Assembly: GCA_017630395.1 (NCBI GenBank)
Contig: JAGBVI010000029.1
Coordinates: 1-53,022, forward strand
Source of the DNA: Paludibacteraceae bacterium
GTDB lineage: Bacteria; Bacteroidota; Bacteroidia; Bacteroidales; Paludibacteraceae
Length of the DNA stretch: 53,022 nucleotides
Reading direction: 5' to 3'
Under the pieces are notes generated by a model that was given only the letters and a program-made list of their open reading frames with translations, did no database searches and was not told where the DNA came from. Positions 26,489 through 36,404 of the stretch are shown piece after piece. A program made the translations under genes and the position numbers. Every line of letters begins with the position of its first letter. The stretch's first letter is position 1.

Positions 26489-27850
26489 ATGAAAAGAAAA
26501 ATTTTAAGCTTATTTTTTTTATTGTTATTTTCGTTTGAAATGTATGGTGCAACTTTCAGCGTTCCTGAAGAGTCTGGAATAGTATATAATTCCAAAGGGG
26601 AGTGTATACTATTTTTTGATATGGATAAAGCTTCTGTCAGTATTTTCGATGAAATCGCAGATTTTTCAAATGTAGAGTGTTATAGAATTTTATTTGGAGA
26701 AACAAAAATTGATACATTTGTAATAGAAAATGATTACATTTCTATATCAGCTGATAAACAAACAGTTACATTAAAATCTCCACTTGCGAATAGTGGATAT
26801 TTATTTAAATATAAGGTGTATTCTGATGGAGATAGCCTTGAAAAAAAAGCATTCACGTGGATAACAAAATTTGAACCCATAAATTCATTGACATGGAACA
26901 AAGATTCAATCTATTGTGAAAAATTGGAAATTGATTTTTCCCCTGCTTTAACCTATAAAACAGAATTCGGAGCGACAAAAAAAATCATAAGAGATATGAC
27001 CATTAGTTATAACACATTAACGGATGGAGAAAATGGTCCTTCAGAAAATTCTACTCAAGAACAAATTGAAGAGAGTAACACTATTACCATCTCACCTGTT
27101 CCTTACGTAAATACGATTTTTGAATTATCAGATTTTACCATTGAATCTCAAAAATATCAAATAAAATCAGACTCTTTTATTACCCACGCAGTTGTTGCAT
27201 TTCCAACTATGACTACAACAGCAAAATTTTTGCATGAAGGAGACGAAGGAATTGATAGCACTCTAAAATTTTCTACATCCTTTGATGAGGCTATTGCGTC
27301 ATCGGGGAATTTTCGCTCTTCCGGACCTCTGCTACTCAATCTAATCAGTAATTCAAGTGATTTGGCAAACCATTTTGAATGGGCAGTGACGCACGGAATC
27401 TCAGCCGAACAAGGTGATTTTTCAAATGCTTTTGTACTTTTCGAGAAAGATATAAATAGTTACGAGGTATCTGATCCTGGATTATATTGTTTTGAACTTA
27501 CCGTTAGTAACATTAGTAATGACAGTATTTGTGAAAATAAAAGTTATGCTTGTTTCTCTATCGCAGAATCTCAATTAAATATTCCTAACGCATTTTCTCC
27601 TAACGGAGATGGTAAAAATGATGAATTTCGCGTTGCTTATCGCTCCATAGCGACATTTAGTTGCCACATTTACGATCAATGGGGACGCAAAGTTTATGAA
27701 TCAACAGACATCTCTAAAGGTTGGGACGGATATGTTGGAAATAGAATTGGAGATATCGGTACATACTTTTATTATATTAAAGCAGTGGGTACTGATGGTG
27801 TCGAATACAAAAAGAAGGGGTCTGTTAACTTAATTAGAACAAAGGATTAA
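26489..27850 (+). CDS. secreted protein with type IX (type B, CHU_C) sorting domain
   Basis: ATG 26489 gives a good signal peptide (ILSLFFLLLFSFEMYG). An ATG 75 bases earlier would hide it. The last 90 residues, NIPNAFSPNGDGKNDEFRVA through DQWGRKVYES to GTYFYYIKA, are the gliding-motility-associated C-terminal domain that targets cargo to the type IX secretion system through the type B route. The middle 330 residues have Ig-like strand patterns and no recognised enzyme motif. The product is therefore probably an exported surface protein or adhesin. Together with gldF it indicates that this organism has, or had, gliding/type IX machinery. A clear terminator follows. Confidence 0.85.
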   Translation: MKRKILSLFFLLLFSFEMYGATFSVPEESGIVYNSKGECILFFDMDKASVSIFDEIADFSNVECYRILFGETKIDTFVIENDYISISADKQTVTLKSPLANSGYLFKYKVYSDGDSLEKKAFTWITKFEPINSLTWNKDSIYCEKLEIDFSPALTYKTEFGATKKIIRDMTISYNTLTDGENGPSENSTQEQIEESNTITISPVPYVNTIFELSDFTIESQKYQIKSDSFITHAVVAFPTMTTTAKFLHEGDEGIDSTLKFSTSFDEAIASSGNFRSSGPLLLNLISNSSDLANHFEWAVTHGISAEQGDFSNAFVLFEKDINSYEVSDPGLYCFELTVSNISNDSICENKSYACFSIAESQLNIPNAFSPNGDGKNDEFRVAYRSIATFSCHIYDQWGRKVYESTDISKGWDGYVGNRIGDIGTYFYYIKAVGTDGVEYKKKGSVNLIRTKD

Positions 27851-27880
27851 ACCTAAAAACAAAATTTATCACTATAAATA

Positions 27881-27915
27881 AAGCACATAAACTCCTAAGA
27901 TTATGTGCTTTTTAT
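27881..27915 (+). terminator. intrinsic terminator after the CHU_C gene
   Basis: Arms AAGCACATAA (27881-27890) and TTATGTGCTT (27901-27910) pair perfectly and are followed by TTTATTT. Confidence 0.85.
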
Positions 27916-28317
27916 TTCTTCAGACAAAGAACAATACTATATATAAAGTCAATTTATACATAGATCGGGTATTTAAAATCTTTATGTAAGTTAACATTAT
28001 AATAATTTTCAGCAGTCGGTAATTCCTATACTACCAACCCTCAAAACATATAAACTGCCGTTTTAGGGAATAAAAAGAGATTATAGAATCAGACTGCCAA
28101 ACTATTTTATCGTGAAATTTAGCCCTATTTGCAGCCCCTTACTAACTCACATAAATTGGGCATACCCGAAGCAAAACTAATATAGATAGACTCAATATCA
28201 ACTTACAAAGCTTACGTCTTCGTATGTCTCTTTTGTTGCAACATAAAATACGTAGGTTATGCAACAAACAGACATATTGGAAAACAAAATCTATTCTCTC
28301 TCTCAGTACGAAGCTAA

Positions 28318-28420
28318 GGTGATTTCTATAAATTCACCTTTTGTAATTATAAAAAAGCATAAATCGTGTAGGTATAACTTTTCGGTACTTTTTTATTTCA
28401 TTCTGCAACTTTAAAAGATG
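28318..28420. mobile_element. family 2 element, left-end fragment
   Basis: TTCTATAAATTCACC at 28324 followed by AAAAAAGCATAAATCGTG matches the left half of the element at 23277. The right end is missing. Just after it TTTTAATTTTATTTCGAGA looks like a decayed family 1 end. Confidence 0.55.
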
Positions 28421-28698
28421 TTTTAATTTTATTTCGAGAAGACATATTAATCATATAAAGCGAAAAATTATTTATTAAACATATAACGAGATTTCTATCC
28501 AATATTTAGCCCGTACATTTTATAAAAAATAAAATAACAGATTCTCAAGAGGTTATTTTCATCAAAAAAACATGCTATCATATTTATAATCAAATAAATT
28601 CATTAAAATCAACACTACTAATACAAAATTTCGAATAAACTCATATTGAATTAACATCCTAAAATCAGATATAATAAGATTACATTTCAACAAACAAG

Positions 28699-29601
28699 TA
28701 CAAATGTAAATTATTTAATAAATATTACATATTTAAGCACACTAATATAAGTACATTTCTAAAATATACATTTGTAATATGATTAATATAGATTATCTTG
28801 ATTTACTTTTATACTGTATTTAGTAGAATATAGAATTGTAATAGGGTAGAAGCATGAATACATTATACCCTGAAAAATACTCTTATTTTTCAATTTATAA
28901 CAATTTAAATACTAATCTTTTATACTAAAATAAATAAAGTAAAACTTTCAATTATTACATACTTAATATATACATTTGTAATAATCATTATAAATTTAAG
29001 ATGGTTTAAATAGATATATTTCTAAAAATTAGGTATTTATACGATATATTTAAAGTATTAGTTTAAATAATGGGGCTCAATATGATCTTTAAAGACCTTC
29101 TAGTACAAAAAATCTTAAAAAGAGGATAATTTCTTTTAAAATATAGAAATGTTACTATCTATATATTTAAATATCAGCAAATAATCAGATAAGTTACAAG
29201 TTAAATTTACGCTATTTAAAGTGAAATTTAAGCTTGATTAAAATAGGTACAGTTTCAATTAAAGACAAGCATTTGTTATATTTAACACGAAATTATCTCT
29301 ATTTATAGAGTAAATTTCGTCTATATTTACCCCTGTAAATTGATTAGCTCAATAGAAAGTCTAACGGATAAAAATATGACTGAATTTTTAATGGCTATCT
29401 CATCCTTAAGTGCGCATATTAATATCTATTTATGCACTAAATTTATTACAGAAGTAATGTATTACATTTATAAACAATAGTGATGCTGCTACAATTGACA
29501 ACAAATGTAAAATAACATTTCTATATTATAATCACATTTGTAATATAACAATTTTATAATTAATTTTACTTTCGTAAAAATATTTTTATTACATTTGTAA
29601 A
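28699..29601. promoter_or_regulatory. scattered TTAC-N4-GTAA motifs before the XRE gene
   Basis: The motif TACATTTGTAA occurs at 28767, 28971 and 29590, with a CACATTTGTAAT variant at 29533 and reverse copies TACAAATGTAA at 28699 and ACAAATGTAA at 29501. The arms TTAC and GTAA are palindromic, as expected for a dimeric repressor, and TACATTTG also fits the -7 box TAnnTTTG. The last copy (29590-29597) lies 19 bases before the XRE ATG and is its likely promoter. The rest of 27916-29615 is very AT-rich, with no gene seen. Confidence 0.5.
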
Positions 29602-29615
29602 AAATTATAATTAGT

Positions 29616-30194
29616 ATGAATCAAACAAGTAACAACCTAAGAAATAGAATTAAGGAGCTTATTAATAGTGAAAATTTAAGTTACACTCAATTTGCCCGTA
29701 AGATAGGGATACAAGGCACCATCATATCACACATTATGAATGGAAGAAATAAGCCAAGTCTAGACGTTGTTCAAAAGATATTGATTAATTTCAAGAATGT
29801 CAGCTACGAATGGCTAATTTCAGGAGTTGGTGATATGTATAAAAATGAGGTTAAATTCGTTGAAAATAAAGAAGTTAACCACAAAAACAATAATAATCAA
29901 CTCGATTTCCCTTCTTTATTTGATAACAATTCGTACAATCAGTCGGAATATAGCAAGGAAAACGAGTTAAAGAACAATATAGAAAATCATGAAAAAAATG
30001 AATCTCCTATTGAGTCAGAAAAAGTAATAACAACAGAAGAAAACAGAAAACCTACTTTGGAAGTTTCTCCAATGGATAACAGGACAAAAACAAAGGAGGA
30101 AAATCCTAAAAAGGAAATTCCTCCAAAAAAAATAAAAAAGATTGTTGTATTTTACTCCGATCAAACTTTCGAAGAATTCAAACAAGAGTTGTAG
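29616..30194 (+). CDS. XRE-family helix-turn-helix regulator
   Basis: Residues about 9-65 are a classic XRE/Cro DNA-binding domain: SYTQFARKIGIQGTIISHIM, then NGRNKPSLDVVQKIL and YEWLISG. The remaining 120 residues are polar and low in complexity (many Asn, Glu, Lys) and end in a short hydrophobic-charged block, KKIVVFYSDQTFEEFKQEL, which looks like a conserved C-terminal patch. It has no partner gene. The long AT-rich region upstream, with repeated TTAC-N4-GTAA motifs, suggests self-regulation. It faces dnaJ, whose stop lies 38 bases away. The target genes are unknown. Confidence 0.8.
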   Translation: MNQTSNNLRNRIKELINSENLSYTQFARKIGIQGTIISHIMNGRNKPSLDVVQKILINFKNVSYEWLISGVGDMYKNEVKFVENKEVNHKNNNNQLDFPSLFDNNSYNQSEYSKENELKNNIENHEKNESPIESEKVITTEENRKPTLEVSPMDNRTKTKEENPKKEIPPKKIKKIVVFYSDQTFEEFKQEL

Positions 30195-30232
30195 AATCTT
30201 AGAACTAAAAATTTCGAGATTAAATACTAAAT

Positions 30233-31375
30233 TTAGCTAAACATACTTCTGAATCGAGCAAAAAAGTTCTTTTTAGCTCCTTCAGAAGGTTGCATGTTAG
30301 CAGATTTTTCCAAGTCTTCGAAAATCTTATGCTCCTCTTTGGTTAAATTCTCCGGGATATAGACACCAATATTTACTAACAAGTCTCCAGTACCATAACT
30401 ATTTACGCTTGGCAACCCTTTACCTTTAAGACGTAAAACCTTGCCAGGTTGAGTTCCTGGATCGATTTTCACCTTCACTTTAGAATCAACAGTCGGAATC
30501 TCTATAGTACCACCATTTACAGCCATTGGAATGGTCAATAACGCATTATAAATCAAGTCGTTCTCATCTCGAATTAGGTCAGGATGATTTTCTTCTTCAA
30601 TAGCGATATACAAATCGCCGGAAACACCGCCATTACGAGCTGCATTACCCTTTCCGCGCATAGGAATCTGCATTCCCTCCATAACACCTGCAGGAATATT
30701 TACAGAGATAATTTCCTCCTCTTGAACAATTCCGGCACCACTACAATGAGAACACTTTTTAGAAATTATTTTACCATCTCCATTGCAATTAGGGCAAACA
30801 GACTGAGTTTGCATTTGTCCAAAAATTGTATTTTGAACACGATTCACCCGACCGGAACCTCCACAAGTAGAACAAGTGGTATAATTATTTCCTTCTGCAC
30901 CGGTACCTCCACATTCAGAGCACTTTACATACTTCTTAACCTTTAGTTTTTTCTCTGTTCCATGAGCTATTTCCTTAAGAGTTAATTTCACACGAACTCT
31001 CAAATCAGAACCTCTACGAACTTGCTGACGAGAACTTGAGCCACCACCAAAACCGCCAAAACCACCGAAGCCACCAAAGATATCTCCAAATTGAGAAAAA
31101 ATATCCTCCATAGACATACCTCCACCAAAGCCTCCTCCGGCTGCACTTCCACCAACTCCGGCATGACCAAACTGATCATAACGCTTACGCTTTTCTGGAT
31201 TACTCAAAACCTCATACGCCTCTGCTGCCTCTTTAAATTTTTCCTCAGCCTCTTTATCTCCAGGATTTTTATCCGGGTGATATTGAATTGCCTTTTTTCT
31301 ATAAGCCTTTTTTATTTCATCGTCTGAAGCCCCTTTGGAAACCCCTAAAACTTCATAATAATCTCTTTTTGCCAT
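30233..31375 (-). CDS. dnaJ: chaperone DnaJ
   Basis: The 380-residue co-chaperone stimulates the DnaK ATPase and delivers unfolded proteins. It has the J domain (residues 4-70) with the HPD motif in [13 protein letters not shown], then a Gly/Phe-rich linker. Four zinc-binding C-x-x-C-x-G-x-G repeats follow ([32 protein letters not shown]), and then the substrate-binding C-terminal domains. The length is standard. It lies nine bases downstream of grpE in one operon. dnaK is not in this window. Confidence 0.97.
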   Translation of the reverse strand: MAKRDYYEVLGVSKGASDDEIKKAYRKKAIQYHPDKNPGDKEAEEKFKEAAEAYEVLSNPEKRKRYDQFGHAGVGGSAAGGGFGGGMSMEDIFSQFGDIFGGFGGFGGFGGGSSSRQQVRRGSDLRVRVKLTLKEIAHGTEKKLKVKKYVKCSECGGTGAEGNNYTTCSTCGGSGRVNRVQNTIFGQMQTQSVCPNCNGDGKIISKKCSHCSGAGIVQEEEIISVNIPAGVMEGMQIPMRGKGNAARNGGVSGDLYIAIEEENHPDLIRDENDLIYNALLTIPMAVNGGTIEIPTVDSKVKVKIDPGTQPGKVLRLKGKGLPSVNSYGTGDLLVNIGVYIPENLTKEEHKIFEDLEKSANMQPSEGAKKNFFARFRSMFS

Positions 31376-31384
31376 AGCTACTTT

Positions 31385-31960
31385 TTATTGACCTACAACT
31401 ACTTTCGCAAAACGAATGACTTTATCATTCATAACATAACCTTTTTGGGTACAATCAATTACCTTACCTTTCAAATCTTCTGACGGGGCGGGAATCGTTG
31501 TAATAGCCTCGTGAAAATCTAAATCAAATTCTTTTCCTTCTGTTTCAATTGCTTTTACACCATTTTGAGCTAAGAAGGAGATAAATTTTTCATATATCAA
31601 ATTAATACCTTCTTTCATTGATTCTACATCAGAAACATTTTCCAATGCTTTTTGTGCTCGTTCAAAATCATCTACCAATGGTAAAATATTTAGCAATACA
31701 CTTTCGCCGGCAGACTTTAGCAACTCAGATTTCTCTTTCAACGTACGTTTGCGATAATTATCAAACTCTGCACGCAAACGCAAATAATCATCTTGCAGCT
31801 TAGCATACTTTTCCTCTTGCAATGCCAAATTGTCAGCATCCGATGTCGTTTCCTCTGGAGTTGACTCTTGAGTTGCTTCTGACTCTGCTGTTGGAATTTG
31901 CTCTTCAACACCCTCATTTACAACTTCTTGAGGATTCTTTTCATCTAAATTTTCTTCCAT
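31385..31960 (-). CDS. grpE: nucleotide exchange factor GrpE
   Basis: GrpE releases ADP from DnaK. ATG 31960 (MEENLDEKNP) is chosen. A longer frame reaching 32089 adds 43 residues of an unlikely, partly hydrophobic kind and runs through the probable promoter region. The N-terminal 50 residues are acidic and disordered. Then comes the long dimer helix (KLQDDYLRLRAEFDNYRKRT), and the beta domain ends in VMNDKVIRFAKVVVG. It is followed by dnaJ after nine bases. A palindrome at 32051-32077 upstream may serve heat-shock control. Confidence 0.95.
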   Translation of the reverse strand: MEENLDEKNPQEVVNEGVEEQIPTAESEATQESTPEETTSDADNLALQEEKYAKLQDDYLRLRAEFDNYRKRTLKEKSELLKSAGESVLLNILPLVDDFERAQKALENVSDVESMKEGINLIYEKFISFLAQNGVKAIETEGKEFDLDFHEAITTIPAPSEDLKGKVIDCTQKGYVMNDKVIRFAKVVVGQ

Positions 31961-32050
31961 ATTATCAATTTTATTTATATTTTCTTTTCTAAAAAAATTA
32001 TACCTATTTATATTATACAAATCCTTTGCCAAGTTGCCAATTCGTACATT

Positions 32051-32077
32051 CTGACATATTATCAGAAAATATGTCAG
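32051..32077 (-). promoter_or_regulatory. inverted repeat upstream of grpE-dnaJ
   Basis: CTGACATAT (32051-32059) and ATATGTCAG (32069-32077) form a perfect 9-bp palindrome with a 9-base gap, about 90 bases before the grpE ATG. GACATTTTGAC beside it repeats the half-site. It is a candidate operator for stress control; it is not the CIRCE sequence. Confidence 0.45.
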
Positions 32078-32094
32078 ACATTTTGACAACTCTT

Positions 32095-32801
32095 TTTATA
32101 AATAACAAAATCAGAACCATTTTTGCGAATATAAAAGATTAATTATCACTACAAATTAAAGATGGTGGCAAAGATGCTGTTTAAAATTTTATTGAAAGTT
32201 TATATATGCAGATTCAAATCATTACTTTCGGCATCTTTGTGATTGTTTTTTGAATTTAAATGAATTCAAACGCTTCTCTAATATGCGCGAAATAACATTT
32301 AAAGAACTTCAAAAATTCATTTTTGGAATTTTTAAGCTATCTTCAAGTAAATTTCTGAGCGATAGGAATCAGCTGTGCGAGTAGTATAACCGATTGATAA
32401 ATAACAAGATGCCGAAATAATCAAAAAGTATCAAAAGTTTTCCCTATATGATTTATGCTTAATTTCTAGAACTCACATAAAGATAAGTTCAATAATTAAA
32501 TCTTAAAAATTTTAGAGCATTTTGTTTAAGTTGAACATATTCGCAAACCTTTTCGTTAACTCCAATGAGCAAAGTAAAAATTATCTATGCTTTGCCTTGG
32601 CGAGAAAAAGGAACACTCAAGAGAAAGAGCAATACGGGCATCGTTACTATGTGAATGCGAGCAAAATAAGTAAAGGTAAGTTTTATAAATTCACCGTTTA
32701 TTTTTTGTAGAAGATACCAAATAAAATATAAAAACAGAATAGATGAATCGCTCAATAAAATAAAATTCCAACAACAACTCTGAAATTCAGAAGAAATTTA
32801 C
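32095..32801. other. non-coding region with decayed repeats
   Basis: At about 32175-32250, GCTGTTTAAAATTTTATT followed by CTTTCGGCATCTTTGTGATT recalls the end and inner part of family 1. At 32681 TTTTATAAATTCACCGTTTA is a family 2 end. An open frame at 32522-32710 overlaps that repeat and is not credited. No RNA gene is seen. Confidence 0.45.
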
Positions 32802-32809
32802 TAAATTTG
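32802..32809 (+). promoter_or_regulatory. iorA -7 promoter box
   Basis: TAAATTTG matches TAnnTTTG and lies 26 bases before the iorA ATG. Confidence 0.5.
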
Positions 32810-32835
32810 CATTTTAGCATAAAAACATCAGAATA

Positions 32836-34422
32836 ATGAAAGAACTATTATTGGCAGATGAAGCCATAGCACAAGGTGCAATTGACGGAGGATTATCGGG
32901 TGTTTATGCATATCCTGGTACACCCTCCACAGAAATAACAGAATATATTCAAAGTTCAAAACAAGCGAAAGAACGTAAAATTCATAGCCATTGGTCATCA
33001 AATGAAAAGACGGCTATGGAAGCAGCTTTAGGTATGTCATACGCAGGCAAACGCTCTTTGGTTTGTATGAAGCACGTGGGAATGAACGTTGCTGCAGATT
33101 GTTTTATCAACACAGCAATAACAGGAACCAATGGAGGAATGGTAGTATTGGCAGCAGATGACCCATCTATGCACTCTTCTCAAAACGAACAAGATTCACG
33201 TTTTTACGGAAATTTTGCTATGATTCCGATGTTGGAACCATCTAATCAGCAAGAAGCTTATGATATGGCTTACAACGGTTTCGAATTATCAGAAAAATTT
33301 GGATATCCTATTTTGATGAGAGTTGTTACTCGTTTGGCACACTCTCGTTCAGGAGTAGAAAGACAACCGGTAAAAGCTGAAAATTCAATCAGTTTCCCAG
33401 AGGATCCACGCCAATTTGTACTTCTTCCGGCTATTGCAAAAAGAAGATACCAAATCCTCCTTGACAACCAAGATAAAATGGTAAAAGCTTCTGAAGAATC
33501 TGTTTATAATCAATACATTGATGGAAATAACAAGAAAATAGGTGTTATAGCTTGCGGTATAACCATCAACTATTTAAACGAAGTTTTCAATCAAAAATGT
33601 GACTATCCTGTTTTGAAAATTTCACAATACCCTTTGCCAAAAAAATGGATAGACAAGATGGCTGCTGAATGTGAGACTATTTTGGTTCTTGAAGATGGTT
33701 ATCCATTTGTTGAAAATCAATTGAAAGGATTTTTTGATAATAAAACCATCAAAGGACGCTTAGATGGAACACTACCAAGAACAGGAGAATTAGATCCGGA
33801 TTCTGTAGGAAAAGCATTTGGAAAGATGAACGAAATTACCTATAAAGTACCGAAAATCATAAAAATGCGTCCACCTCAAATGTGTCAAGGGTGTGGTCAC
33901 AGAGATATGTATGAAGCTCTAAACGAAGTACTTAGAGAATATGCGGATAGCAAAGTTTTTGGTGATATCGGTTGTTATACATTAGGAGCATTGCCTCCAT
34001 TCCAAGCAATCAATTCTTGTGTGGATATGGGAGCCTCAATCACCATGGCCAAAGGGGCAGCTGACGCAGGATTGTATCCATCTGTCGCTGTAATTGGTGA
34101 TTCCACCTTTACACACTCCGGTATGACAGGCTTGTTGGATGCTATCAATGAAAATTCAAACATTGTAGTAGTTATTTCTGATAATGAAACAACTGCTATG
34201 ACAGGCGGTCAGGACTCTCAAGGAACAGGAAAGATTGAGGCAATTTGCCTTGGATTAGGTGTTGATCCTAAACACTTAAGAGTATTTGTTCCTTTGAAGA
34301 AAAATTATGAAGAAATGAAACAAATTATTCGAGAAGAGGTTGAATATCAAGGTCTTTCAGTATTAGTTCCTCGTCGTGAATGTATTCAAACAATGAAGAG
34401 AAAGCATAAAGCCTCAAAATAG
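32836..34422 (+). CDS. iorA: indolepyruvate:ferredoxin oxidoreductase, alpha subunit
   Basis: The 528-residue subunit binds thiamine diphosphate and, with IorB, converts aryl pyruvates made by transamination of aromatic amino acids into aryl-acetyl-CoA, passing electrons to ferredoxin. The pyrimidine-binding domain starts ADEAIAQGAIDGGLSGVYAY. The second TPP domain begins MCQGCGHRDM, with GDIGCYTLG and the magnesium-binding GDSTFTHSG. The C-terminal 4Fe-4S domain of archaeal IorA (about 600 residues) is absent, as is common in Bacteroidota. Its beta subunit gene is normally next door but here lies at 43861 on the other strand. Confidence 0.92.
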   Translation: MKELLLADEAIAQGAIDGGLSGVYAYPGTPSTEITEYIQSSKQAKERKIHSHWSSNEKTAMEAALGMSYAGKRSLVCMKHVGMNVAADCFINTAITGTNGGMVVLAADDPSMHSSQNEQDSRFYGNFAMIPMLEPSNQQEAYDMAYNGFELSEKFGYPILMRVVTRLAHSRSGVERQPVKAENSISFPEDPRQFVLLPAIAKRRYQILLDNQDKMVKASEESVYNQYIDGNNKKIGVIACGITINYLNEVFNQKCDYPVLKISQYPLPKKWIDKMAAECETILVLEDGYPFVENQLKGFFDNKTIKGRLDGTLPRTGELDPDSVGKAFGKMNEITYKVPKIIKMRPPQMCQGCGHRDMYEALNEVLREYADSKVFGDIGCYTLGALPPFQAINSCVDMGASITMAKGAADAGLYPSVAVIGDSTFTHSGMTGLLDAINENSNIVVVISDNETTAMTGGQDSQGTGKIEAICLGLGVDPKHLRVFVPLKKNYEEMKQIIREEVEYQGLSVLVPRRECIQTMKRKHKASK

Positions 34423-34470
34423 TTTGAAGAGTGGGTATATATCGCATCAAATAAGCGATGACCTAAAAAA

Positions 34471-34567
34471 ATGAAGTATAAAGAATTAAGGTAATTTACC
34501 TATAAATTATAGTTCAGAACAATCTATTTTGAACAATCTTAGGAATTACCTTAATTCTGACACTTCA
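34471..34567. repeat. long inverted repeat downstream of iorA
   Basis: Arms AGAATTAAGGTAATT (34482-34496) and AATTACCTTAATTCT (34544-34558) are perfect, extended outward by TGAAGT and ACTTCA. The 97-base hairpin has no T-run on the plus strand, so it does not look like a simple terminator. It could be a small repeat element or leader structure ahead of the exonuclease gene. A second small stem, CCCATT-GAA-AATGGG, follows at 34580-34594. Confidence 0.55.
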
Positions 34568-34626
34568 ATAAAAAAAGAACCCATTGAAAATGGGGCAAAA
34601 CAATTATCTACCTGAAAAATAATAAA

Positions 34627-35370
34627 ATGAAACTTAAGAAAATCGTATTTATCGATATTGAAACTGCACCACAAACACCATCATACAACCTATTAAACGA
34701 AGAGATGGCAGGATTGTGGAATGAAAAGTATGAACAAATAAAAAAGAGAACTCCGGAAAAATTCACAGAAGAGAGCAATCCCATCAATTCTTATTCAAAC
34801 ACAGGGTTATTTGCTGAATTTGGGAAAATTATCTGCATTTCAGTTGGATTTGAATTTCTACGAAATCAAGAACGGCATTTTAAAGTGAAATCATTTTATC
34901 AAGATGATGAAAGAGAATTATTATTAACATTCCGAGAACTATTGCTAAACATTGAGAAAAAGGGCTATCAATTATGCGGTCATAACATCAAAGAATTCGA
35001 TGTACCCTATATAGCCAGACGTATGCTTATTCTGAATATTCCACTTCCTAACATCCTGAATTTGAGTAAATTCAAACCATGGGAAACACCCATCATAGAC
35101 ACAATGGATTTATGGAAATTTGGTGATTATAAACATTATACGCCACTAAAATTACTTTGTACAATTTTAGATGTAGAATCACCTAAAAATGACATTGATG
35201 GAAGCAAAGTTGCCTATGTATATTATGAAGAAAAGGATATAAAAAGGATAGCAACATATTGCCAAAATGATGTAATTGCCACAGCTCAAATCTACTTTAG
35301 AATCAATGGATTACCCCTATTAGAAAAAGATAAAATAGATTATATTGAGTCGGAAGTAGGGAAGGATTAA
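34627..35370 (+). CDS. predicted 3'-5' exonuclease (DNA polymerase B exonuclease-like)
   Basis: The 247-residue protein shows the three exonuclease motifs of the RNase H-like DnaQ/PolB group. FIDIETAP (residues 9-16) is motif I with the metal-binding D and E, GHNIKEFDVPYIARR (around 118-132) is motif II, and YCQNDVIAT (around 213-221) is motif III. It matches the stand-alone PolB-like exonuclease family (DNA_pol_B_exo2) and would trim DNA or RNA from the 3' end, probably in repair. It is not fused to a polymerase and has no clear operon partner. Its TAA stop doubles as the target triplet of a family 1 MITE end that abuts it. Confidence 0.85.
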   Translation: MKLKKIVFIDIETAPQTPSYNLLNEEMAGLWNEKYEQIKKRTPEKFTEESNPINSYSNTGLFAEFGKIICISVGFEFLRNQERHFKVKSFYQDDERELLLTFRELLLNIEKKGYQLCGHNIKEFDVPYIARRMLILNIPLPNILNLSKFKPWETPIIDTMDLWKFGDYKHYTPLKLLCTILDVESPKNDIDGSKVAYVYYEEKDIKRIATYCQNDVIATAQIYFRINGLPLLEKDKIDYIESEVGKD

Positions 35371-35430
35371 GAAGCTGTTTAAATTTTATTATTGAATTGA
35401 TTTTGAACTTATTTTCATCCATATTTTTTA
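35371..35430. mobile_element. family 1 MITE, solitary end
   Basis: GAAGCTGTTTAAATTTTATT begins right after the TAA stop of the exonuclease gene, which may itself be the TNA target. The sequence then departs from the family, and no second end follows before the next gene. Confidence 0.55.
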
Positions 35431-35458
35431 TTATTATATTGATTTCGCTAAATTTGCG

Positions 35459-35466
35459 TATTATAA
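35459..35466 (+). promoter_or_regulatory. -7 promoter box of the DIP1984-like gene
   Basis: TAAATTTG fits TAnnTTTG, 28 bases before the ATG at 35495. Confidence 0.45.
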
Positions 35467-35494
35467 AAGGAATAAATAAAAAAATTATAGTTAT

Positions 35495-35950
35495 ATGAAA
35501 TTGGCAGAAGCATTGCAAGAAAGAGCTGATTTGAATAAAAAAATAGCTCAATTACGTTCTCGATTAGTGATGAACGCCATCCAACAAGAGGGCGAAAAAA
35601 CAGTGGAGGACCCGCAAGAATTAATGAAAGAATTAAATCACTGCATAGAAAATTTACAGGCTCTTATCAGTAAAATCAACATAACCAATTGCAATACTAT
35701 TGTAAAAGGTAAAAGCTTAACCGAATGGATAGCTATAAAAGATTGCTTAATGCTTAAAATTCAAGCATATAGAGAAGTTTTAGATGCAGCAAGCAGAATC
35801 GCTCAAAGAGCAACCCGATCTGAAATTAGAATTCTTAGTGCTATTGACGTAAATAATCATCAAAAAGAGTTGGATGCTATGTCTAAGGAATTAAGAATCA
35901 TTGATAACACCATTCAAGAAATTAATTGGACAACTACATTAATTTCTTAA
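35495..35950 (+). CDS. DIP1984 family protein (septicolysin-like)
   Basis: The 151-residue protein is a helical bundle with the family start MKLAEALQERADLNKKIAQL and the ending RRIDNTIQ-like stretch ELRIIDNTIQEINWTT. NCNTIV and LTEWIAIKD in the middle also fit. DIP1984/septicolysin-like proteins are widespread and small, and of uncertain function. It lacks a signal peptide. It has its own promoter-like box and stands alone. The name septicolysin should not be taken as proof of toxin activity. Confidence 0.8.
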   Translation: MKLAEALQERADLNKKIAQLRSRLVMNAIQQEGEKTVEDPQELMKELNHCIENLQALISKINITNCNTIVKGKSLTEWIAIKDCLMLKIQAYREVLDAASRIAQRATRSEIRILSAIDVNNHQKELDAMSKELRIIDNTIQEINWTTTLIS

Positions 35951-36404
35951 GGTTAGTTTCTAATTATGTAGAAATGATTTTGCAGAGCATATTTGCACGA
36001 TAATATATTAGGTCAGTATTTCTTTGGGCGAATGTCAACTCTGTGGCTGAGATTGAGTCCACAACAATAGAGCGTAAAGGGCAACGCATTTATCTTATAA
36101 ATTATGCCCAGATAACTTATAAATGTATTGTTATCGGTTATTTTTACTACCACGACATTGACAAAGAGAGAGGGAGGGTTGCGGGAGTTTTTCATATTTC
36201 TTTTTTTATAGATTTAACATTATTATTTTCTCATTTGATATATTCTATTTAACATAATATTAATTATATAACAAAATGCCCAACTACCTTGTCAAGGTGA
36301 TACAAAGGTAATCGGACATTTGTTTTATAGTGAATTTTTTAATATATATATATATTTTAACGTTTGTTATACATTAATAATAAGTTATTTGATAGTATTA
36401 ATAA
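35951..36404. other. non-coding region with imperfect inverted repeat
   Basis: An imperfect stem (AAATGCCCAACTACCTT at 36274-36290 against AAAGGTAATCGGACATTT at 36304-36321) may be a terminator or remnant. A 69-codon open frame at 36043-36252 has higher G+C than its surroundings and could be the tail of a lost gene, but nothing in it is recognised. Confidence 0.4.

Noticed and set aside
32522-32710. 62-codon open frame
   Set aside because: Its end lies in a family 2 repeat end and its composition is not gene-like.
36043-36252. 69-codon open frame
   Set aside because: No recognisable family, no promoter box, and the frame is open upstream of its ATG without a good start; at most a gene remnant.
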